Shown here piece after piece: positions 36,201 through 44,954 of a DNA stretch of 64,000 nt. The stretch comes from Pilimelia columellifera (lineage in GTDB: Bacteria > Actinomycetota > Actinomycetes > Mycobacteriales > Micromonosporaceae): assembly GCF_039532605.1 (NCBI RefSeq), contig NZ_BAAARY010000008.1, positions 1-64,000 on the forward strand. The letters run 5' to 3'. Numbering within the stretch: the stretch's first letter is position 1; each line of letters opens with the position of its first letter. The position numbers and the translations under genes are program-made. The notes under the pieces were generated by a model, which was given only the letters and a program-made list of their open reading frames with translations, did no database searches and was not told the origin of the DNA.

Positions 36201-37060
36201 CGATACAGCAGCCGCAGATGCCGCTCCTCCGGGTCATCACCGGCTGGCGCCGGGTCCACCAACGGATCATCGGCCGGCAGGAAGACGTCAGTGACGCCGT
36301 CGAGCGCCGTCACCTCCAGCGACGGCTGGAACAGCCACGCGGTGTCCGGGTTGGCCAGCGCCTCGTACTGGGTGTTCACCAACGCCAACTCCACCACCCG
36401 ACGCTGCCGCCCGCCGGCGTCGCGGCGGTGCCGCACCTGAGCGTTGAGGTAGACACCCACAATGTCGTCGTCGGCAGCCACCTCCTCGACGGCGTACACC
36501 GGCGACGCCGGCTCCGCCTCGTCGTCGGCCGATGGGCCCGGATTGGCCAGCAGGAACCGCCGGTTCAGCGCCCCGTCCAGCCGCACCTCCACCGTGTGGG
36601 TCACCGGTCGCCGCACCCACACGTTGCGACGCTTGCCGTCCTCGCCACCGCGCGGCACCGGAGCATAATGACCCCAGGAGACCGTCACGGACAGCACGTC
36701 GACATCGGCGTCCACCGCGAATGACAGTCCCGCTGACGATGCCCACATCCGGCCAGCGTTCTGCACGGTGAACAGCTCCCGCAGCTCACCGCCGTCACCA
36801 TCGGCATCCGCGCCAGCCTCGGTGTCCGGCACATCACTGGCCGCGTCCACCACCGACAGCGGGACATGCTTAGGTCCCAACGCCCCGACTAGGTACCGGT
36901 CCCGAGGCCCACGGACCCCCACCGGCAGCCACTCCTCCGGACCCTCCCACGGACCCAGCAGGTCCCGCGACAGGTAGCCGCCCAGCTCGTCACGCACCTG
37001 GAACGACGATGCCGCCGCGAACTCCTGCGGCACCGCCAGCACCGGCGAATCACTACTCAC
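33263..37060 (-). CDS. drmA: DISARM helicase DrmA
   Basis: About 1265 residues from the GTG six bases after GGGAG; the open frame continues upstream into drmMI but that part is an Arg/Cys-rich shadow. SF2 helicase: Walker A LLFFPTGGGKTEAYLGL near 500; the DE box is IIQDELHLISG near 765; the C-terminal helicase domain includes VVLATSMLQVGVDVSRFGLMVV and YIQASSRVGR near 1010-1045. Between them lie zinc-like CPWCGEKLRG and YCPRGEGSAACEF segments. DrmA with DrmB recognises incoming DNA in DISARM. There is a 119-base gap after drmMI; the stop overlaps drmB. Confidence 0.93.
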   Translation of the reverse strand: MSSDSPVLAVPQEFAAASSFQVRDELGGYLSRDLLGPWEGPEEWLPVGVRGPRDRYLVGALGPKHVPLSVVDAASDVPDTEAGADADGDGGELRELFTVQNAGRMWASSAGLSFAVDADVDVLSVTVSWGHYAPVPRGGEDGKRRNVWVRRPVTHTVEVRLDGALNRRFLLANPGPSADDEAEPASPVYAVEEVAADDDIVGVYLNAQVRHRRDAGGRQRRVVELALVNTQYEALANPDTAWLFQPSLEVTALDGVTDVFLPADDPLVDPAPAGDDPEERHLRLLYRDLLKYADGRNVAVHADARPGARRAWRLVTRWMPTFDVPATVAPPPDESAHLAGVELSMDRLAELDPTGLAAALTPLAAGYTAWLDERAAQVAGLPPDLREVAQAAIGRARVVAERVAAGVALLVDDPQALDAFRFANAAMALQRRRTALAALREISGLGFAEAAHQIEERGASAASWRPFQLAFVLLNLPALTDPAHPQRRADSGGSLVDLLFFPTGGGKTEAYLGLTAYTFAIRRLHGVIGAGGDARDGGDGVGVLMRYTLRLLTAQQFQRAAALVCAAEVLRQRAVDGRFGDKPFRIGLWVGASVAPNWYPDAAEQIDEARVSGSGRRVNVLQTLACPWCGEKLRGERDLDHSKQQRRVRLYCPRGEGSAACEFSRRINPDGLPILTVDEELYRYPPSLVIATVDKLAQLPWFGFAGNLFGRVRQWCPRHGYRHPDLDRRTDCRDKHNVSSDGRLAAVRSQPVNRLRPPDLIIQDELHLISGALGTTVGLFEGAVAELCRWEPPGASAAAGPVIVASTATTKRADAQVRALYGRRLAVFPPPVLDVADTFFSRQVPLSTENPGRRYLGLCAHGTRLKSTEIRLAEILLIAGQTLFDQYGEKADPYLTLVGYFNATRELAGMRRYLDDDVANRVRRNGVRRGIANRIARNRGLLNIQELTSRISSGDIADVLKQLEYGFDPRTDTTTRWAAVVDEMRAAQHDKREPVLPARAGGFPVDVVLATSMLQVGVDVSRFGLMVVTGQPKNTAEYIQASSRVGRDANRPGLVVTLYNWSRPRDLAHYEDFAHYHATFYRQVEALSVTPYARRSLDRGTAATVVTALRHAADDLTANPGAGRVDLDGELAAQITGRLLDRAERAGGPPAREYLAERLGRLRDAWTQRQGGEYPLGYELRRDPEQTYVGLLDLAGQGPWGDLTVARSMRETETEVNLLVSGGDLVDRPVGAPPWQFQAAAQPADTDDGSGDELGAVPTGRAARP

Positions 37061-37179
37061 GTTGGGCTCCCTACCGGATCGCACTTGCCCGACCGCACAC
37101 AGTAGCCGGCGCGACACCACCGACGGGTACAACATGTCCGCCACCCGGGTAGTGACGGCCATGCACCCGTCACCTGCCG

Positions 37180-40100
37180 CTAGAACATCGCGTCCTGGTC
37201 CGGGTTGACCTTCGGCTTGGCCGCACGCTTCGGCTTCTTCACCGCATGCGCACCGGCGGCAACCTCCGCACGGTGACGCTCCTGGTTGAGCTCCAACAAA
37301 AGATCCAGCATCTCCTGCCGCACCACCGGCCCCACGGTGTACCGCACCCCCTGCCGCGTGTCGTAAAAGTCGTGATCCAACTCCAAATCCCAGCCGTACG
37401 CGGCCACCACAGCCTCTTCGATCGCCGCATGAAGCCGCCGTAGCTCGGCAATGTCGGCATCTCGACACGACTTGTCATGCACCAGGTTGTACGTGTCGGT
37501 CAGGCCTGCCTGACGCGCCAGCATTAGCTCCCGCCGGTAGGAATCGAGGCGCTCGCCAGCATCGCGCAACTCGTCCGACAGCTCGGGCCGGGCGAACGTC
37601 TCGAACACGTCGGACGGCGAGTAGTTCAGGTCAGCCTTCATCGTGGAGCTCCGAGAGATCGCCCACCAGTAGTGCGGCGCGCTACTCAGCAGCCCAAACA
37701 TCGCCGGATCGTCGCTGGCGAAGATGCCGAGCTTGTGCGCGAACACCTGCCCGGTCGGCACCATCACCGGCATGACAACCTTGCTCACCAACGTGATTGC
37801 GATGACCCGTTCCAGCTTGTCGATCACCTTGTATAGCTCAGGTGCGCGTTCGGCATACAACCACCATCGGTCGCGCCGAGCCGGCCTTTTGTTGCCAGCT
37901 CGCTCGGCCCTGACGAGGCGTTCGACCTGGGCGAAGCAGTCGCGATAGGTCGCTGCACGTTCCGGCGACCAGTCGTGGAAGTTGATAACCCACCGGCTTG
38001 CCGAACTGTCCGCGCGGGAGTTGAGGTCTTTGCCAATGAGGTACGGGAAGAGCACGTCGGCGTTGCGCGGATCCTTCTCCCGCAGGGCGGCAGCCTCGGC
38101 CGGCTCCATGGTGAATCCAAGCCCAAGAATGTTCGAGCCCTGGAACACAATTCCTCCGTTAGCGCGGAGGCGTTCGGGTTTACCGGTGATGCGCGACACA
38201 GGATCCAGTGACGGACTGATTTCGCTGACGGGCTTGCCGTCCAGCATTCGCCGCGCGGCTTCGGACGGCGGCACTCGGCTGGTCCAGACAGCACAGTAAT
38301 CCACCGCTGCCGACCGTGACCCCCACCTCGCGCCCTTGATCGCCTGCCGGATAGTCATGCCGGCGCTGGTGAGCTGGTCCAGGCCTACCTCGCGGGTGTC
38401 GCCTTGGGCGAGGGTATTTGTGGCCAGTAGCCCGGTCTGCCCAGCGTGAGCGAGCAGGTCATGGGCTCGCAGGACGAAGTAGGCGACCAGGTCGGCGCTG
38501 CCGCGCTGCGCCCGCCCCAGTTGCTCCACCAGATACTCACGGTAGGCCTCACCGCTAACGCCCGTGATCTTCTGCCCGCCAAGGAACGGAGGGTTGCCGA
38601 TGATGGCGTCGAAGCCCGGGGCCGTGCCGTCGAAGACCTCGGGAAAGACGAGCGGCCAGTGCAGAGGTTCGCGGTCGAGACCGTCGCGGGGCTGATCAGT
38701 GCGCAGCCACTGGCCGGACTTGCGATCCACGGTGGCGCGGACGTCTTCGCCGTCGAGGCTGAAGCCTCGGCTGGCGTCGCTGGCCAGCCGGGCGGCCTCT
38801 AGCAGCAGGCCGGTGCGGCTGGACTCCCGCTCTTCGGCCTCGTCGTCGCGGGCTTTCGGGTCGCGGGAGCCGATGCCTTTCTGGCAGCCGGCCAGGGTCG
38901 CGGCGACCAGTAACGTCGCCGCAGTCCGTGCGGGGCCGACCTCTAGGTCTGCATTGCCTAGGATCTGCCGTTTGGTGGCCAGTTCGGCCAGCGTCCGACC
39001 GGGGAGTTCCCGCAGCTGGCGGCGGGTCTGGGCCGCCTCGCCGACCCGTTTACGGATGCCGGCTGTGAAGTCGACCAGGGCGCCCTCCTCGTGCAGCGTC
39101 CGGCCGGCTTTCGGGTCAAGGTGCATGTACTCGACCTGGTCGAGTGCGGTGATGCCGAGCAGGGAGTCGCCGGTGGCGAGGCGGTCGTCGAGGAAGGTGA
39201 ACGGCCGGTGCGGGTCCATCGACACCAGCCACAGGGACAGTTTGGCCATCTCGACGGCCATCGGGTTGATGTCCACCCCGTACAGGCAGTGTTCGATGAC
39301 GGCGCGGCGGGCTTCGATGGTGAGCGGGTCGGCTTCGGTGTCGTGGATGGCGTGGGCGCCGTACCCGTCGTCCTGGATGAGGCGGCCGTCGGTGCGGCCT
39401 TCGCGGCCCCAAGCTCGGACGAGGTGGTCGGCGAGGTACCGGCAGGCGGCGACGAGGAACGCGCCGGAGCCCATCGCGATGTCGGCGACCTTCAGCCCCA
39501 GGATCTCGGCGCTGGACCGCGGCCGCCACTTCGCGGTGTCAGCGGTCTGTAGCGGGCCGGGCGAGTGGACCAGCGGCTCCAACGCACCTTGGACGACCTG
39601 TTCGGCCAGCTTGCGCGGGGTGTAATGGGTGCCGGTGTTGCCGCGCAGCCGGGACTCGGTGACGTATAGGCCGCCGGTAGTGATGACGATGGGGAGGCCA
39701 CGCAGGTCGGGGCGGATGATCCCAGCGAATGGCACGAGCCGCTCGGCCAGCGGGAGGTCGTTGCCGGTGGCGGCCAGCAGCCGGCGCAGTACTTCGGCGC
39801 GCGCGCCGTTGGCCGGTGGGGTCAGCTTGCGGGCCAGGGCCGCCGGGGTGCCGATACCGGACGGCTTGTACGCCTGGGCGAGGCCAGCGGCCAGGGCTGC
39901 TGGTTCGGGTGCGGCTGCGGCGTGGGCTTCCAAGTCGGTGAGGGTGACCTCCTCTTCCAGGCCAGGTTTTCCGATCAGGCCGACGGTGGTGGTCACGGCG
40001 CGGCGGCCCTCGAACGACAGCAGTCCCTCGTAGACGTAGCCGATCTGCTCGACGTCCAGGGCACGGAACGAAAGCTTGCGTTCCTCGCCTTTGATCACCA

Positions 40101-41307
40101 CCCGCTGCACCGACTTGAGCATGTGCAGCACGGTGCGGTCGTCGATGCGGGCCCGTTCGAGCCACGGATGGCGCTGCGGGGCGAAGATCGAGCCGTCGTA
40201 GGCGGGCAGGCGCAGCCGCGGGTGTTCAACCCCGGCGTAGACGGCGGTGAACAGGCCGAGTAGCCGCAGCCACGCGGCGTGGCTGGTCTCCAGCTCCTCC
40301 TCGCTGCTGTGGTCGGCGGAGGTGCGCAGGTCGTCGTGCAGGCGGCTGGCCGAGTACGCCTGGGCGTACAGGTCATTGTCGGCGGGCAGCAGGCCGCGCT
40401 CCTCGGCGAAGAGCAGGAACACCACCCGCATCATCACCGCGACGGCGCCCCGGTAGACGTCGTGGGCGTCGGCGCCGTCGAGGATGTCGTCGTCGCCGTG
40501 CGCCTCGGCGCGGCCCACCGCCTCCACCAGCAGTTCGACAGCCTGGCGGACCTGCACCCCGAGGGCCTCGGTCACCTCTTCCTGGCTGTCCAGGCTGCGG
40601 CGCAGCAGCGGGACCAGCATGTCTTCGTCAGCGACGGCGAAGAACCGGGAGCGGCGCAGCAACGAGCGCAGCGCCCGTACCACCGGCTGGTCAGCCTGCT
40701 CGGGCCAGGTGGCGGCGTCGAAGGTGGCGGTGGTCGTGACCCCGCCGATCGGCGCCCAGACCAGGGTCCACCAGCGGCCGTCGGTGGCCAGGCCCAGCTC
40801 GACGCCGTGGGCCCGGCACAGCCGCGCCACCTGGTCGGTCGGGGCGGCGGCAGGTTCCTCGTCGCCGCTGCGGTGGGCCCGGGTCGGTGCCGTGCCGGGC
40901 GGGCAAACGACACCGATCAGCCGGGTGGTGTCGGGCTTGACCAGTTCACCGGGGTCGACGAGGGCGAAGTCCGGGGTGCTGCCGTCGACGGTCAGTCGGG
41001 TCAGCTCTCCAGGGTCGGACTCCAGGGCGTCGCCCCACTGCAGCAGCTCGCCCAGCACCCAGGTGATCCAGGTGCGCTGGGCCGGCAGGTCGGTGGGTGC
41101 CAGTTGCCAGGCCGCGTGCGCGGTGCGCAGCGCCTTGCGGGTTGGGCCCTCCAGGGCGTCCAGGGTCGGCCAAGCCGCCCGCAGGACCGGGACGGTGAGG
41201 AACGGGCCGGTGACCTCGATCAGCGACAGCCAGTCCAGGTGCTGTTGGCGGGGATCCACCGGCGGCGGGCCGGGGCGGCGACCGCCGCGGCGGGGTGCGG
41301 GGCTCAA
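37180..41307 (-). CDS. drmMI: DISARM adenine methyltransferase DrmMI
   Basis: About 1375 residues. The best start is a TTG that overlaps the drmD stop (TTGA) seven bases after GGGAGG; an ATG lies 30 bases upstream. Large Eco57I/type IIG-like N6-adenine methyltransferase. The SAM motif VADIAMGSGAFLVAACRYLADHL is near residue 605-630. The catalytic NPPF is in FDAIIGNPPFLGG near 915. A C-terminal specificity-like region with GIVFQGSNILGLGFTME and helical coiled segments follows. It should methylate host DNA so DISARM ignores it. It defines class 1 DISARM together with drmD. Confidence 0.92.
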   Translation of the reverse strand: MSPAPRRGGRRPGPPPVDPRQQHLDWLSLIEVTGPFLTVPVLRAAWPTLDALEGPTRKALRTAHAAWQLAPTDLPAQRTWITWVLGELLQWGDALESDPGELTRLTVDGSTPDFALVDPGELVKPDTTRLIGVVCPPGTAPTRAHRSGDEEPAAAPTDQVARLCRAHGVELGLATDGRWWTLVWAPIGGVTTTATFDAATWPEQADQPVVRALRSLLRRSRFFAVADEDMLVPLLRRSLDSQEEVTEALGVQVRQAVELLVEAVGRAEAHGDDDILDGADAHDVYRGAVAVMMRVVFLLFAEERGLLPADNDLYAQAYSASRLHDDLRTSADHSSEEELETSHAAWLRLLGLFTAVYAGVEHPRLRLPAYDGSIFAPQRHPWLERARIDDRTVLHMLKSVQRVVIKGEERKLSFRALDVEQIGYVYEGLLSFEGRRAVTTTVGLIGKPGLEEEVTLTDLEAHAAAAPEPAALAAGLAQAYKPSGIGTPAALARKLTPPANGARAEVLRRLLAATGNDLPLAERLVPFAGIIRPDLRGLPIVITTGGLYVTESRLRGNTGTHYTPRKLAEQVVQGALEPLVHSPGPLQTADTAKWRPRSSAEILGLKVADIAMGSGAFLVAACRYLADHLVRAWGREGRTDGRLIQDDGYGAHAIHDTEADPLTIEARRAVIEHCLYGVDINPMAVEMAKLSLWLVSMDPHRPFTFLDDRLATGDSLLGITALDQVEYMHLDPKAGRTLHEEGALVDFTAGIRKRVGEAAQTRRQLRELPGRTLAELATKRQILGNADLEVGPARTAATLLVAATLAGCQKGIGSRDPKARDDEAEERESSRTGLLLEAARLASDASRGFSLDGEDVRATVDRKSGQWLRTDQPRDGLDREPLHWPLVFPEVFDGTAPGFDAIIGNPPFLGGQKITGVSGEAYREYLVEQLGRAQRGSADLVAYFVLRAHDLLAHAGQTGLLATNTLAQGDTREVGLDQLTSAGMTIRQAIKGARWGSRSAAVDYCAVWTSRVPPSEAARRMLDGKPVSEISPSLDPVSRITGKPERLRANGGIVFQGSNILGLGFTMEPAEAAALREKDPRNADVLFPYLIGKDLNSRADSSASRWVINFHDWSPERAATYRDCFAQVERLVRAERAGNKRPARRDRWWLYAERAPELYKVIDKLERVIAITLVSKVVMPVMVPTGQVFAHKLGIFASDDPAMFGLLSSAPHYWWAISRSSTMKADLNYSPSDVFETFARPELSDELRDAGERLDSYRRELMLARQAGLTDTYNLVHDKSCRDADIAELRRLHAAIEEAVVAAYGWDLELDHDFYDTRQGVRYTVGPVVRQEMLDLLLELNQERHRAEVAAGAHAVKKPKRAAKPKVNPDQDAMF

Positions 41308-44300
41308 CGGACAGCCTCCCGTTCGGGGATAAGACACACGACCGCGACCGGGAACAGGTGCGGGGTCAAGTCGGCGTAGCGGGCGTCAACGCGCAGCAGC
41401 TCGCGCTGCCGGTCGGTGTCCAGGTGGGCGAGGCGTTCCTCCCAGGAGTGCCGGTCCTTGCGGGCCTGGGCTAGCTCCTTCGGGTCCTTCAGCAGATCCA
41501 GCAGGGTCTCCTCCGGCTCCTCGTTGAGAGCGGCGCGAAGGGCGTCGCGGAAGCGGTCCAGGGCGGCGTTGACCTGGTCGCGTTCGGTGTCGCGGCGCCG
41601 GTCGAGTTTCTGCCGCAGGCTGCCCTGCCGGTCACGGGCCCGGGCCTGCACCGCGCCCAGTAGACCCTCGCGTAGCTTCGGCCAGCCGGTGACGAACCGG
41701 TCCCGCAGTCGCGCCCCCGCCTCGGTGCCGTCTGCCAGTGCGCCGCGCAGCAGTCGGTCCAGGGTGCCCAGGTTGTCCAGGCGGGCGAAGCGGCCGTCCG
41801 GGCGTGCCCAGCCCCCGGCGTACAGCACCTCCTCGTGCAGCCTCACCCCGTCGGAGCCCACCAGCACGAAGCGCGCGTACGCGGCGACCAGCGGTTCGGT
41901 CAGGTCTGGGTCGTCGCTGACCACCGCCGTGGCTCGGTGCAGGCCGCTGTGCGCGCTCCACACCGCCGCCCGCAGCAGTCGGGTCGACATCGCCACCAGC
42001 GGGTGGCCGAGGTGGGCCAGCACCACGTCGTCGCGGCCTTGCGCGGTCTGCGCGTCGAAGGACACCGGGCGCGGTACCCCGGTCAGCTTGTCGGTCAGGC
42101 CGGCGGTCGTGCGCGCCCACTCGCCGGTCAGTGGCGGGACCTCCACCAGGCCCGGAGCCAGTTCTCGTTCGTCGAGGTGCGGGCGCAGCGGCTGCTGCCG
42201 GGCCAGATTCAGGGCGGTGTCGACCACCCGGCGGACGTTGCCCGGCGTGACCCCCAGTTGGTCGACTGTGGTGTCGATCGCGGCGTGCAGCCGGCGGACC
42301 TGCTCGGCGACGTCCCGGTCGGCGGCGATCGAGCCGCGCTCCCGGCGCCGCTTCGTGGTGCGGGGGGTCGCGGCGGCCACGTCGAAGCCCGGATCGAGAC
42401 GGCCGAGCATCCGGTCCTGGACCGCCTCGGCGAGCACCGCGTTCACACTGCCCAGGTCGGCCTCCATGTGGGCGACCTTGCGGGCCACCCGGGACAGGAA
42501 CTCCAGATCCGCCTCATACGAGTCAGTGGCCTTCTCCCAACCCAACCCAACGAAGTGGAAGATCTCTGGGGGTTGACGTTGGCCGTACCGGTCGATTCGG
42601 CCGATCCGTTGCTCCAGCTTGTTCGGGTTGAACGGGATGTCGTAGTTGACCAACCGGTGGCAGTGCCGCTGCAGGTCGATGCCCTCGCTGGCGGCGTCGG
42701 TGGCCAACAAGATCCGTACCGGGTTCACCGCCGGGTCGGCCTGGAACGCCAGGCGCAGCAGCTCCCGGCGGTTCGGGTCCATCCCGCCGTACAGCAGCTC
42801 CAGTCGCTCCTCTCCCAACCCGTGTGCGCGCAGCAGCTGCTCCAGCCACAACTGGGTGTCGCGGTACTCGGTGAACACCACCACCCGCTCGTTGGTCCAG
42901 TGCCCGCCGGGGCGGCATACCGCTTCCAGGAACGTCAGCAGCTCGGTAGCCTTCGCGTCCGCCCGCCCGGAGTGTGCCCGGGCCCAGTTGTCCAACTGCC
43001 GCAGCAGCGCCAGCTCATCGGGGTCGGCCTCCGGAGTGAGCCGACCGGACACCTCCAGGGCGCCGTCCTCAACCTCGGCCAGCGAGTCGTCGTCGACGGT
43101 CGCCGAGGTCTCCACAAAGTCGTCGAACCACGCGTCTTCGTCGAACGTCGACGGCGGCGGAGCTGCACCCTCGGCCCGGGCGCGCAGCGTCTCGCCGTAC
43201 ACCGCCACCGTATGCGCGAACGCCGCTGGTGACGAGAACAGCCGCTTCTTCAACAACAGCGTGACCAGGTCCGTGGCGCGTCGACCGCGGCTCTGGCGCA
43301 GCCGCCGGCGCCGCGCCGCCGCGAACTGGCCGAGCAGCGCATGTACCTCCCGCTCACCTTCTGGATACTCCACCGGCAGCGCGCGGGCCGTGCGTTCCAC
43401 GAACCGCGGCGTGCCGTCGGCCCGCGTAATGTCCCGCTTCAACCGCCGCACCACCGTGGACTTCAAGGCCGCATCGTCCGGCGGCATACCCCGCGCGAAC
43501 TGCAGCGGGTCGATGATCTCCAGCAGCGCGGTGTACGAAGTCTGATAGCCGTTGTGGGGTGTGGCCGACAGGAACAGCCGGTGCGCGAAGTGCGGTGCTA
43601 GCCGGCGCAGCAGCTTCGTCTGGTGGGAGTCCACCGCGTACTCCTGCTTCGGCGCCGCCGGTGCCACATGATGCGCCTCATCCAGGATCAGCAGGTCGAA
43701 CACGGGGGTGTCCGATAGGCCGTCAGCTGGCAGCACCTCGTCTAGCAGCCGCTGTGCCCGCGGCCCCCGCAGCCACGGCAGACTCACGATCACCAACGGG
43801 TAAGCCCGGAATGGATTGGCCGCCGAACCGTGGGTACGCCGCAGCGTCGCGCACTGGGAGCTGTCGACCACGACAAATTCCAGGCCGAACTTCTCGGCCA
43901 TCTCGTCGCGCCACTTCGTCGTCAACCCTGCCGGGCAGATGATCATCACACTGCGAGCGCGGTGGCGCAGCAGCAGCTCCTGGGCCACCAAGCCGGCCTC
44001 GATCGTCTTTCCCAGGCCAACGTCGTCGGCGAGCAGCAAATTAACCGTCGGCGCGTCCACCGCCCGGGCAACCGGCTCCAACTGGTAATCCTCGATCGCC
44101 ACCCCGGAACGGAACGGCGCCTGCAACAAGGTCGTGTCCGCGCTGGTCACCGCCGACCAGCGGATCGCGTCGAGGAACGCGGCCAGCCGCTGCGGCGGGT
44201 CGAACCTGCCGCTGGCCAGATCTGGTAGCGACCCGACCGGCAACACCCGCCGGCCCGGTTCGATCTCCCACACCACATCAAGGGCGTCGCCGTAGCGGCC

Positions 44301-44426
44301 GTCCTCCACGCTCTGGAGGCCGACCACCGTACTGCCGCCGCCTGGAGCGGGATCGAGGTCGCTGACCACCCAGCGGCGCCCACGGACCTCCACCAGATCG
44401 TTGACCTGGGGTATGCCGGCTGCCAT
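41304..44426 (-). CDS. drmD: DISARM SNF2-like helicase DrmD
   Basis: 1040 residues from the ATG of AAGIPQVNDLVEVRGRRW, four bases after GAGGAGG; a start seven codons upstream is less likely. SNF2/SF2 helicase: Walker A LLADDVGLGKTIEAGLVAQELL near 125-147, DEAH box LLILDEAHHVAP near 245, and C-terminal helicase motifs ILLATDAASEGIDLQRHCHRLVNYDIPFNP and RIGRIDRYGQRQ near 570-615. A long helical C-terminal region (about 680-1040) includes an acidic coiled coil. It is the first gene of the DISARM operon and the hallmark of class 1 systems. Confidence 0.92.
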   Translation of the reverse strand: MAAGIPQVNDLVEVRGRRWVVSDLDPAPGGGSTVVGLQSVEDGRYGDALDVVWEIEPGRRVLPVGSLPDLASGRFDPPQRLAAFLDAIRWSAVTSADTTLLQAPFRSGVAIEDYQLEPVARAVDAPTVNLLLADDVGLGKTIEAGLVAQELLLRHRARSVMIICPAGLTTKWRDEMAEKFGLEFVVVDSSQCATLRRTHGSAANPFRAYPLVIVSLPWLRGPRAQRLLDEVLPADGLSDTPVFDLLILDEAHHVAPAAPKQEYAVDSHQTKLLRRLAPHFAHRLFLSATPHNGYQTSYTALLEIIDPLQFARGMPPDDAALKSTVVRRLKRDITRADGTPRFVERTARALPVEYPEGEREVHALLGQFAAARRRRLRQSRGRRATDLVTLLLKKRLFSSPAAFAHTVAVYGETLRARAEGAAPPPSTFDEDAWFDDFVETSATVDDDSLAEVEDGALEVSGRLTPEADPDELALLRQLDNWARAHSGRADAKATELLTFLEAVCRPGGHWTNERVVVFTEYRDTQLWLEQLLRAHGLGEERLELLYGGMDPNRRELLRLAFQADPAVNPVRILLATDAASEGIDLQRHCHRLVNYDIPFNPNKLEQRIGRIDRYGQRQPPEIFHFVGLGWEKATDSYEADLEFLSRVARKVAHMEADLGSVNAVLAEAVQDRMLGRLDPGFDVAAATPRTTKRRRERGSIAADRDVAEQVRRLHAAIDTTVDQLGVTPGNVRRVVDTALNLARQQPLRPHLDERELAPGLVEVPPLTGEWARTTAGLTDKLTGVPRPVSFDAQTAQGRDDVVLAHLGHPLVAMSTRLLRAAVWSAHSGLHRATAVVSDDPDLTEPLVAAYARFVLVGSDGVRLHEEVLYAGGWARPDGRFARLDNLGTLDRLLRGALADGTEAGARLRDRFVTGWPKLREGLLGAVQARARDRQGSLRQKLDRRRDTERDQVNAALDRFRDALRAALNEEPEETLLDLLKDPKELAQARKDRHSWEERLAHLDTDRQRELLRVDARYADLTPHLFPVAVVCLIPEREAVR

Positions 44427-44954
44427 CGGTCCTCCTCGCCTCGTCACCAGCGGACAGCCTAGCTAGCCGCCCAACTCGTGACCGGTAACGAACTGCGCCC
44501 GTCTACACCAACGCCTCTTGACCTTCTCAGGCCACGCCAGGCAGATGGGCGCATCGCGCACTCAGGTTGATGCCCTTCCCGCGTGACTCGACGCACGCAG
44601 GTCCGCGCTGTGCGAATGGCGGCGTTTGGTCGTTGCCGATGCCCCCAGAGGGCCTACGGCGGTCAACGGGTCGGTGCGGGTGTGGCGGCAGATGTCCAGG
44701 GCGATGCAGCCGGGCCGTGGGTAGATGGTGGTGGCACCGGAGAGCCAGGTGTCGGGGGCGTCGCTGGTGGAGTCGCTGCGCCAAAGCTGGGCGTAGGCCG
44801 TGGTCCCAGCCCCAGGTGCTCTGATGTTCCATGCCAGCCAGTTCGCCGGCATCGTGCTGGTCGTGGCCGGGGCGGGCGGTGTGGTTGCAGGAGTGGTCAG
44901 GGGTACGCGTGGTCGCCGACGAGATCCGCTGCCGTCCAGACCCGACCCTCGCCG
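44427..44954. promoter_or_regulatory. Region upstream of drmD, with a doubtful small ORF
   Basis: 528 bases between drmD and the relaxase stop, expected to hold the DISARM promoter and the relaxase terminator. A minus-strand frame at 44562-44852 (96 residues: PANWLAWNIRAPGAGTTAYAQLW, ATTIYPRPGCIALDICRH) has plausible protein composition but no good ribosome-binding site. It may be a small gene or a remnant, about 35% likely to be real. Confidence 0.4.

Noticed and set aside
37061..37468. Upstream extension of the drmA frame
   Set aside because: Translates to Cys/Arg/Gly-rich sequence inside the drmMI coding region; the GTG at 37060 with GGGAG fits the family N-terminus.
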